From Immundisolibacteraceae bacterium (GTDB taxonomy: Bacteria > Pseudomonadota > Gammaproteobacteria > Immundisolibacterales > Immundisolibacteraceae), in assembly GCA_019090185.1 (NCBI GenBank), contig JAHRWJ010000161.1, positions 1 through 11,652 on the forward strand: DNA of 11,652 nucleotides, in the 5' to 3' direction. Both the position numbers and the translations under genes were made by a program. Each line of letters begins with the position of its first letter. Position 1 is the first letter of the stretch. A model generated the notes under the pieces. It searched no databases. It saw only the letters and a list, made by a program, of their open reading frames with translations, and was not told the DNA's origin. Shown piece after piece: positions 6,773-11,652 of the stretch.

Positions 6773-9565
6773 ATGGCCACGAAAACACCTAAATCCGCCA
6801 GCAAGGGCAGCGCAAAAAAAGCCACCGCCGACCCCATCGACAGTAGTTATGCGCTGTTAAAACCCCTGGGAACCAAAGTCACCAACCGTTTTTATGATCT
6901 GCTGTTTGAACGCTATCCAGGCGTTGAACCCCTGTTTTCAGGCACCACCCGCGACCAGCAAGCCGACAAACTCTGGCAAGCCATTGGCGCCCTGGTGGCC
7001 CATCACCAAGACCCGGACGCACTGTTGCCGATTCTGCGCGACATGGGCAAACGTCACCAGGGTTACGGCGCGGTCGCTGATCACTATCCGGCGGTCGCCG
7101 AAGTGCTGCTTGAAGTACTCGCTGAATTTGCCGGCAAACACTGGACTAAAACCGTTGCCAAGGCCTGGACCGACACCCTGAATTTAGTCGCCGCAACCAT
7201 GCTTGAGGGCTACAGCCCTGCCGAACAAACCGATAATGACTCAGAGGAAACCACCATGAATGCACCCACCAACGATGCTGCAGAACTGCTACGCCTGCGC
7301 GGCGCCACCAACAACTCCGCCACGGCGATGATGCACATCGATGATGATTTCATTATCACCTACGCCAATGAGGCCACCGTCAACATGGTGACCGAGAATA
7401 TCGATGTCTTTAACGCGGCTTTTCCCGGCACCAACTGGGGGCAGATACTCGGCACCTGCATCGACGTGTTCCACAAAAACCCCGCCCATCAGCGCCAGCT
7501 GCTGGCTGATCCAAGAAACCTGCCCTACTCGACCGACATCGAAATCGGCCCGATGGTCTTTAACCTCAGCGTCAGCTCGATCATCGACGCCAGCGGCAGC
7601 CAGGTCGGCCACGCCCTGGAGTGGTCCGACCAGACAGCAGCCCGCGCCAGTGAAAGCAACGCCAGGCGGCTGCAAGGTGCAGTGGACTCTTCCGCCACGG
7701 CGATGATGCACATCGATGATGACTTCATTATCACCTACGCCAACGAGGCCACCGTCAACATGGTGACCGAGAATATCGATGTCTTTAACGCGGCCTTTCC
7801 CGGCACCAACTGGAGTCAGATAATCGGCACCTGCATCGACGTCTTCCATAAAAACCCCGCCCATCAGCGTCAACTGCTGGCTGACCCGAAAAACCTGCCC
7901 TATTCAACCGACATCGTAATCGGCCCGATGACCTTTAAACTCGACGTCAGTTCAATTATGGATGCTAGCGGCAGCCAGGTCGGCCACGCCCTGGAGTGGT
8001 CTGACCAGACCGCCAGTCGCGCCGGCGAACTCGCATCAGCGCGGTTGATGTCGGCGATCAGCGGCCTTGAATCAGCGGTGATGATGATCGACCTGGACCT
8101 AATCGTCACCTACGCCAACCCGGCCACGGTTAACCTGCTTACGGATAACCTGGCCGAACTGAGAAAGGTCTATCCAGGCCTGGACCCGGCGAAAATCGTC
8201 GGTGCCTGCATCGATATTTTTCATGCCAGTCCGGAGCATCAACGCCGGATTTTAGGAGACTCCAATAATTTGCCCCACAAGGCGGAGATTAAGGTCGGTA
8301 ATCTGGAGTTTGCGCTGGTGGTGACCGCCCTGATCGATCATCAGGGCCAACATATCGGCGCCACCCTGGAGTGGTCAGATATCACCCAGCAAAAGGATGG
8401 TGAACGCCAAATTGATACTCTGATTGAGGCTGCTGTCTCCGGTAGTTTGTCCGAACGTATCGACGCTACCCGCTATAACGGCTTTATGAACCGACTCAGC
8501 ACCGGCATTAATAATTTACTGGATGCGGTGGTAGCACCGATCAGGTCTGCCAAACAATCTGCTGCAGCGATGATGGAAGGCGACCTACGAGTACAGATGG
8601 ATGGTGACTACCAGGGCGAGTTTTCAGAACTACGCGACAGCCTGAACAATTCGATTACCAACCTGGTGGATATGGTCGGCAAAATTAACGAATCTTCCTC
8701 TTCAATCAAATCCTCCGCTAATGAGCTGGCCCAGGGCAATATCGACCTGAGCAAACGCACCGAGAACCAGGCTTCTTCACTAGAAGAGACCGCCGCTAGC
8801 CTGGAAGAGCTCACCAGCACGGTGAAAGCCAATGCGGATAACGCCCGACAGGCCAATGAGCTTACCGAAGAAGCCCGTGAGCGGGCTGCCAAAGGCGGTG
8901 AAGTAGTGTCCCAGGCGATCGTCGCAATGACCGAAGTTAGCTCCTCTAGCAAAAAAGTCGCCGACATCATCACGGTCATTGATGAGATCGCTTTCCAGAC
9001 CAATCTACTGGCCTTGAACGCAGCAGTGGAAGCTGCCAGAGCCGGGGAGCAGGGACGTGGATTTGCGGTAGTCGCAACCGAAGTGCGCAATCTGGCACAG
9101 CGTAGTGCCACTGCCGCCAAGGAGATCAAAAGCCTGATAGAGGAATCCGGAGAAAGGGTCAGGGAAGGCTCAGAGCTGGTCAATAAATCCGGTACGACTT
9201 TAGAGGAGATCGTCGATTCGGTAAAAAGTGTGGTCGACATCATTGCCGAGATCTCCTCAGCAAGTAATGAGCAGGCACTCGGTGTCGAGCAGATAAACCA
9301 GGCTGTCGGGCAGATGGATCAGATGACCCAGCAAAACGGCGCGCTGGTCGAAGAGTCTGCCGCCGCCAGTGAAGCCATGGAAGAGCAGGCCTCTGACCTG
9401 GCCGAAATGATGGAGTTCTTCACACTGCCAATGACCGCCAGCCAGGCCGGAGGTCGCCGCACCGACGATGAGGTACCAGCCAAAAAGGCGGCTATTGCTA
9501 CCAGATTAGCACCGGCAGCGGGCCGCAAAAACAGTGTTGAAGACGACGAATGGAAAGAGTTCTAA
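6773..9565 (+). CDS. Soluble chemoreceptor: globin + three PAS + HAMP-like + MCP signalling domain
   Basis: This 930-residue methyl-accepting chemotaxis protein has no membrane segment, so it is cytoplasmic. A Lys-rich tail (1-23) leads to a globin domain (about 24-150) of flavohaemoglobin/Vitreoscilla type: B10 Tyr41 ([17 protein letters not shown]), CD1 Phe55, probable E7 Gln63, proximal His95 and Tyr105 ten residues later (HYPAV). Three PAS domains follow (about 182-291, 307-416, 428-541), each with a [17 protein letters not shown] segment; the first two are nearly identical. A HAMP-like linker (547-640) precedes a Tar-like signalling hairpin with tip near 740-780. The first methylation-helix pairs read Glu-Asn665, Glu-Glu672 and Glu-Glu679. 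The C-terminus EWKEF (926-930), after a flexible linker of about 40 residues, resembles the NWETF docking site for CheR. It probably senses O2, NO or redox through haem, which is inferred. GGGA lies 7 bases before this ATG. A second in-frame start lies at 7256. Confidence 0.95.
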   Translation: MATKTPKSASKGSAKKATADPIDSSYALLKPLGTKVTNRFYDLLFERYPGVEPLFSGTTRDQQADKLWQAIGALVAHHQDPDALLPILRDMGKRHQGYGAVADHYPAVAEVLLEVLAEFAGKHWTKTVAKAWTDTLNLVAATMLEGYSPAEQTDNDSEETTMNAPTNDAAELLRLRGATNNSATAMMHIDDDFIITYANEATVNMVTENIDVFNAAFPGTNWGQILGTCIDVFHKNPAHQRQLLADPRNLPYSTDIEIGPMVFNLSVSSIIDASGSQVGHALEWSDQTAARASESNARRLQGAVDSSATAMMHIDDDFIITYANEATVNMVTENIDVFNAAFPGTNWSQIIGTCIDVFHKNPAHQRQLLADPKNLPYSTDIVIGPMTFKLDVSSIMDASGSQVGHALEWSDQTASRAGELASARLMSAISGLESAVMMIDLDLIVTYANPATVNLLTDNLAELRKVYPGLDPAKIVGACIDIFHASPEHQRRILGDSNNLPHKAEIKVGNLEFALVVTALIDHQGQHIGATLEWSDITQQKDGERQIDTLIEAAVSGSLSERIDATRYNGFMNRLSTGINNLLDAVVAPIRSAKQSAAAMMEGDLRVQMDGDYQGEFSELRDSLNNSITNLVDMVGKINESSSSIKSSANELAQGNIDLSKRTENQASSLEETAASLEELTSTVKANADNARQANELTEEARERAAKGGEVVSQAIVAMTEVSSSSKKVADIITVIDEIAFQTNLLALNAAVEAARAGEQGRGFAVVATEVRNLAQRSATAAKEIKSLIEESGERVREGSELVNKSGTTLEEIVDSVKSVVDIIAEISSASNEQALGVEQINQAVGQMDQMTQQNGALVEESAAASEAMEEQASDLAEMMEFFTLPMTASQAGGRRTDDEVPAKKAAIATRLAPAAGRKNSVEDDEWKEF
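7243..7258 (+). promoter_or_regulatory. Candidate internal translation start inside the chemoreceptor gene
   Basis: AGAGGA (7243-7248) lies 7 bases before an in-frame ATG (7256-7258, residue 162). It is a better Shine-Dalgarno match than the one before the full-length start. The ATG falls exactly in the linker between globin and first PAS, so initiation here would give a 769-residue receptor with all PAS, HAMP and signalling parts but no globin. It may also be a relic of the point where a globin was joined to an older receptor gene. Confidence 0.5.
7316..8023 (+). repeat. Tandem 375-bp duplication encoding PAS domains 1 and 2
   Basis: DNA at 7316-7648 recurs at 7691-8023 with an exact 375-bp (125-codon) offset and high nucleotide identity. 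The encoded 110-residue segments differ at 9 positions by my count. Several differences are conservative (R/K, L/I, I/M). The third PAS domain is clearly homologous but far more diverged. The reading frame is kept through both copies. Confidence 0.9.
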
Positions 9566-9593
9566 CGCCAGGAAGCTTTAGATAGAAACTTGA

Positions 9594-9623
9594 TTGACGT
9601 CTAACAATATCCGTCTCTATCAA
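9594..9623 (+). promoter_or_regulatory. Weak candidate sigma70 promoter before cheR
   Basis: TTGACG (9594-9599) and TATCAA (9618-9623) are spaced by 18 bp. Each resembles the consensus only partly. Transcription would start inside the following hairpin, which is awkward. It is listed as a possibility only. Confidence 0.15.
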
Positions 9624-9624
9624 T

Positions 9625-9663
9625 GGGGCTCTGACTCACCCAAACAGGGTTAGTCAGAGCCCC
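9625..9663. repeat. Long perfect hairpin between the chemoreceptor gene and cheR
   Basis: GGGGCTCTGACT (9625-9636) pairs perfectly with AGTCAGAGCCCC (9652-9663). After one mismatch ACCC pairs with GGGT (9638-9641 with 9647-9650) around AAACA, for 16 pairs in all. It starts 60 bases after the receptor stop and ends about 54 bases before the preferred cheR start. No T run follows on either strand, so it is either an atypical terminator or a processing/stability element separating receptor and adaptation-enzyme messages. Confidence 0.65.
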
Positions 9664-9716
9664 CTGGAGTGTCTCGCCACACGAGCACGCCTGACGAACT
9701 CATATTGGAATGCAGG

Positions 9717-10562
9717 ATGCAAATGCTTCAACAAGAGCATACCAAAGACAGAGAATTTCACTTTACCGAAAAAGATTTCCATGAATTACGCGTGCTGATC
9801 AAAGCTAACACCGGTATCAACCTGGGTGATAGCAAGTTCAACATGGTTTATGGCCGCCTTACCAAACGGTTACGTGCCTTAAAACTGGAAAATTTTACCG
9901 ATTACCGAACCTATCTAAAAAACTCCGGCGAACAGGAACTGATCGAACTCACCAACGCAATCACCACCAACCTGACCGCATTTTTCCGTGAGGATCACCA
10001 CTTTAAAACCCTGGCGGATGAGATCGTGCCAGAAATGCTCGAACGCCACCGCCGCGACCGCCGTTTACGCATTTGGTCTGCTGGCTGCTCTACCGGTGAG
10101 GAACCCTATTCCCTTGCAATGACGTTACAGGAGTCGGTGCCCAAAGGCTGGGGCGATGTGAAAATTCTCGCTACCGACCTGGATAGTAACGTGATAAGTC
10201 ATGCCAGCGCCGGCATCTACACCAACGCCAGAATCGAAGGTATCGACAACCGCCGCAAAGAACGCTGGTTCGATAAGGCCGGGCCAGACCATATTCAAAC
10301 CAATCAAGCTCTGCGCGACATGATCACTTTCAAACAGCTTAACCTGTTCCACGAGTGGCCAATGGCTGGACCCTTCGATGTCCTGTTTTGCCGCAACGTG
10401 GTGATCTATTTCGATAAACCAACGCAGCGCAAATTATTTGATCGCTACGCCGATATTCTCCAGCCGGGCGGCTACCTGCTAATTGGCCACTCTGAGAATC
10501 TGTTTAAAACCAGCGACCGATTTGAAAACCTCGGCCATACGGTTTACCGGCGGATTTCCTAA
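9717..10562 (+). CDS. cheR: Chemotaxis protein methyltransferase CheR
   Basis: CheR uses S-adenosylmethionine to methylate glutamates on chemoreceptors, resetting their output during adaptation. With the start used here the protein has 281 residues, typical for CheR. The N-terminal helical domain has FTEKDFHELRVLI, the TGINLGDSKFNMVYGRL segment and basic TKRLRAL, which faces receptors. The methyltransferase domain has WSAGCSTGEEPYSLAM (about 120-135, SAM site), ATDLDSNVISHA, and FCRNVVIYFD (224-233), followed by LQPGGYLLIGHSENL. Start choice: a GTG at 9669 would add 16 residues but abuts the hairpin and has no spaced ribosome binding site. ATG 9717 (GGA 7 bases upstream) or ATG 9723 (AGG 6 bases upstream) fit the family better. 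It lies directly after a receptor ending in EWKEF, which suggests a dedicated pair. cheD follows two bases after the stop. Confidence 0.95.
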   Translation: MQMLQQEHTKDREFHFTEKDFHELRVLIKANTGINLGDSKFNMVYGRLTKRLRALKLENFTDYRTYLKNSGEQELIELTNAITTNLTAFFREDHHFKTLADEIVPEMLERHRRDRRLRIWSAGCSTGEEPYSLAMTLQESVPKGWGDVKILATDLDSNVISHASAGIYTNARIEGIDNRRKERWFDKAGPDHIQTNQALRDMITFKQLNLFHEWPMAGPFDVLFCRNVVIYFDKPTQRKLFDRYADILQPGGYLLIGHSENLFKTSDRFENLGHTVYRRIS

Positions 10563-10564
10563 CC

Positions 10565-11290
10565 GTGGCAATCTCTGAACACAAACGCCGCCAGCACTTT
10601 TCTGATAAAGATGTAAACCAGATTTCCGGCAACTTTGATAGCAACCGCCACCGCCGACCACTATCCATGGACGAGCGCAACGAAGTATTACCCGGCTTCG
10701 AACATGTCAATCGCTACTGGGATACTCATAGCGAGCGCGTGGCCGCAAAAATTCAGCCAGGCGAATACTACGTTACCCAGGGTAACCAGATGATCGTCAC
10801 CGTGCTCGGCTCCTGTGTCTCTGCCTGCATCCGTGACACAGTCACTGGGGTCGGTGGCATGAACCATTTCATGCTTCCCGACGGCGATAAAGCCAGTCTC
10901 AGCGTCCATCCGGGTGATCCATCCGCGGCAACTCGCTACGGCAACGTGGCCATGGAGCACCTGATCAACAGCATTCTCACCCACGGCGGACTTCGCGGGC
11001 AGTTAGAAGTAAAAATACTCGGTGGCGGCCAGGTTATTGCCGGCATGACCGACGTTGGTAAACGCAACATCACCTTCGTGCGTGAATATATCGAAGAGGA
11101 GAGCATCAAGCTCATCGGTGAGGATGTTGGCGGCAAGTTACCCCGCAAAGTTTATTACCACCCCAAAACCGGCATTGTGCGCTGCAAACACCTGAAGAAA
11201 ACCGCCAACGACACCTTGTACGTCCGTGAAAATAGCTACCACGACGAAATCAACGTGGCACCGGTCAGCGGCGATATTGAGTTGTTTTGA
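10565..11290 (+). CDS. cheD: Chemoreceptor glutamine deamidase CheD
   Basis: CheD hydrolyses selected receptor glutamines to glutamates and in some bacteria also binds CheC or receptors to tune signalling. The 241-residue product has the full fold. VLPGFEHVNRYWD and AAKIQPGEYYVT lead to TVLGSCVSACIRD, with nucleophile Cys84, then GGMNHFMLP with His101. The Cys-His spacing of 17 equals that of Cys27/His44 in Thermotoga CheD. IGEDVGGKLPRKVYYHPKTG is the conserved C-terminal block. It starts at GTG 10565, two bases after the cheR TAA, with GGCGGA inside the cheR end 10 bases upstream, suggesting translational coupling. The basic N-tail of about 40 residues is variable in the family; an ATG at 10667 is possible but has no ribosome binding site. 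cheB, a frequent next gene, is absent from the rest of the window. Confidence 0.95.
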   Translation: MAISEHKRRQHFSDKDVNQISGNFDSNRHRRPLSMDERNEVLPGFEHVNRYWDTHSERVAAKIQPGEYYVTQGNQMIVTVLGSCVSACIRDTVTGVGGMNHFMLPDGDKASLSVHPGDPSAATRYGNVAMEHLINSILTHGGLRGQLEVKILGGGQVIAGMTDVGKRNITFVREYIEEESIKLIGEDVGGKLPRKVYYHPKTGIVRCKHLKKTANDTLYVRENSYHDEINVAPVSGDIELF

Positions 11291-11318
11291 GCGGGGCAAT
11301 GTTGAAATTTGAAACTCA

Positions 11319-11346
11319 CTGCTCAGAGCCAACCGCTGCTGAGCAG
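11319..11346. repeat. Hairpin after cheD
   Basis: CTGCTCAG (11319-11326) and CTGAGCAG (11339-11346) are perfect complements around 12 bases, 28 bases past the cheD stop. There is no T run, so it may protect the 3' end of the mRNA or be a weak terminator. Confidence 0.35.
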
Positions 11347-11460
11347 GCGGGCAGGGCGGAATGGCACTGAGTTAGCCCACCTAACATGGCCGATTGTTAT
11401 CGCCTGTCCAAGTGAGGATGTTTTCAACAAAGGGGATAATCGCCTTTAAGCTCAGAATTC

Positions 11461-11652
11461 ATGCTGAGAGATTGTTCATTTCTTTTGCTTGCCCAAAAGA
11501 AACGAACCAAAGAAAAGGACACCCCAATAGCGCTCTCATCCCCCAAAGGCGGTGATTTTTCGGGTTTGCGCGAACTCGCTACGCTCAAACAGCGCGCTGC
11601 ACTGACCCGAAAAATCACCGACTTTGGGCGCGCGCTATCAGGGGATAAGTAA
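11461..11652 (+). CDS. Short hypothetical frame lying on the palindromic repeat, probably not a gene
   Basis: This 63-codon ATG-to-TAA frame ends on the last base of the window. The product (FLLLAQKKRTKEKDTP, then GGDFSGLRELATLKQ and ITDFGRALSGDK) resembles short hypothetical proteins I have seen scattered through proteobacterial genomes. I recognise no fold or activity. The frame almost exactly covers two palindromes, and the nearest GGGG-type ribosome binding site is about 25 bases too far upstream. Translation is therefore likely a by-product of a conserved repeat. Confidence 0.25.
   Translation: MLRDCSFLLLAQKKRTKEKDTPIALSSPKGGDFSGLRELATLKQRAALTRKITDFGRALSGDK
11474..11644. repeat. Two-hairpin palindromic repeat-like element
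   Basis: Hairpin one: GTTCATTTCTTTTG (11474-11487) pairs with CAAAAGAAACGAAC (11494-11507) with one mismatch and a six-base loop. Hairpin two spans 11522-11644. From outside in its paired blocks are CCCC/GGGG, ATAGCGC/GCGCTAT, CCCAAAG/CTTTGGG and GGTGATTTTTCGGGT/ACCCGAAAAATCACC (11551-11565 with 11605-11619). The central part carries CGAACTCGCTACGCTCAAAC. This wording and structure match dispersed intergenic repeats I recall from many gammaproteobacteria. No second copy lies in this window. Confidence 0.65.

Noticed and set aside
7289..7873. 194-codon minus-strand frame opposite the PAS repeats
   Set aside because: It is a shadow of the duplicated PAS coding sequence; its own repeat pattern comes from the + strand duplication.
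8608..9243. 211-codon minus-strand frame opposite the MCP signalling domain
   Set aside because: It is Ser/Leu/Ala-rich nonsense typical of the antisense of a Glu/Ala-rich coiled-coil gene, and the sense frame is unmistakable.
9669..9716. GTG at 9669 as the true cheR start
   Set aside because: GGAG overlaps the start codon instead of lying 5-9 bases upstream, the start abuts a strong hairpin, and CheR proteins normally begin near the ATG at 9717 or 9723.
11361..11376. TGGCACTGAGTTAGC as a sigma54 promoter
   Set aside because: The -12 element does not match TTGC at the required spacing and no gene follows closely.

Overview
The window carries about 11.6 kb of gene-dense DNA with every convincing gene on the + strand. 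The proteins look gammaproteobacterial. Moderate GC, a large hybrid sensor kinase, a Tar-like chemoreceptor signalling domain and an adjacent cheR-cheD pair suggest a motile, probably aquatic, aerobic heterotroph of the Oceanospirillales/Alteromonadales type. The lineage is inferred from protein style only, with no marker gene to confirm it.

Layout: (1) 1-384 is the C-terminal end of an acyl-CoA dehydrogenase that starts outside the window. (2) 604-4431 is a 1275-residue membrane hybrid histidine kinase (disordered N-tail, TM, extracytoplasmic sensor, TM, HAMP, three PAS, HisKA, HATPase, degenerate receiver, intact receiver). (3) 4574-5473 is a two-domain VOC protein with the extradiol dioxygenase metal triad, followed by 5556-6005, a four-helix membrane protein that may be BphX-like. 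(4) 6006-6772 is a 767-bp stretch with no convincing gene but several inverted repeats and one consensus DnaA box. (5) 6773-11290 is a chemotaxis block: a soluble receptor made of a flavohaemoglobin-type globin, three PAS domains, a HAMP-like linker and an MCP signalling hairpin, then cheR and cheD. (6) 11291-11652 holds intergenic DNA ending in a palindromic repeat-like element.

How it fits together: the receptor ends in EWKEF, a CheR-docking type pentapeptide, and the next gene is CheR. CheD starts two bases after the cheR stop. This makes a compact receptor plus adaptation-enzyme module, probably for sensing O2, NO or redox state through haem. No cheA, cheW, cheY or cheB is visible, so it must plug into a kinase encoded elsewhere.

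The most interesting points are the FHb-type globin fused to a chemoreceptor, an in-frame internal start with a good ribosome binding site exactly at the globin/PAS junction (predicting a globin-less isoform), and a recent 375-bp tandem duplication of one PAS domain inside the receptor gene.
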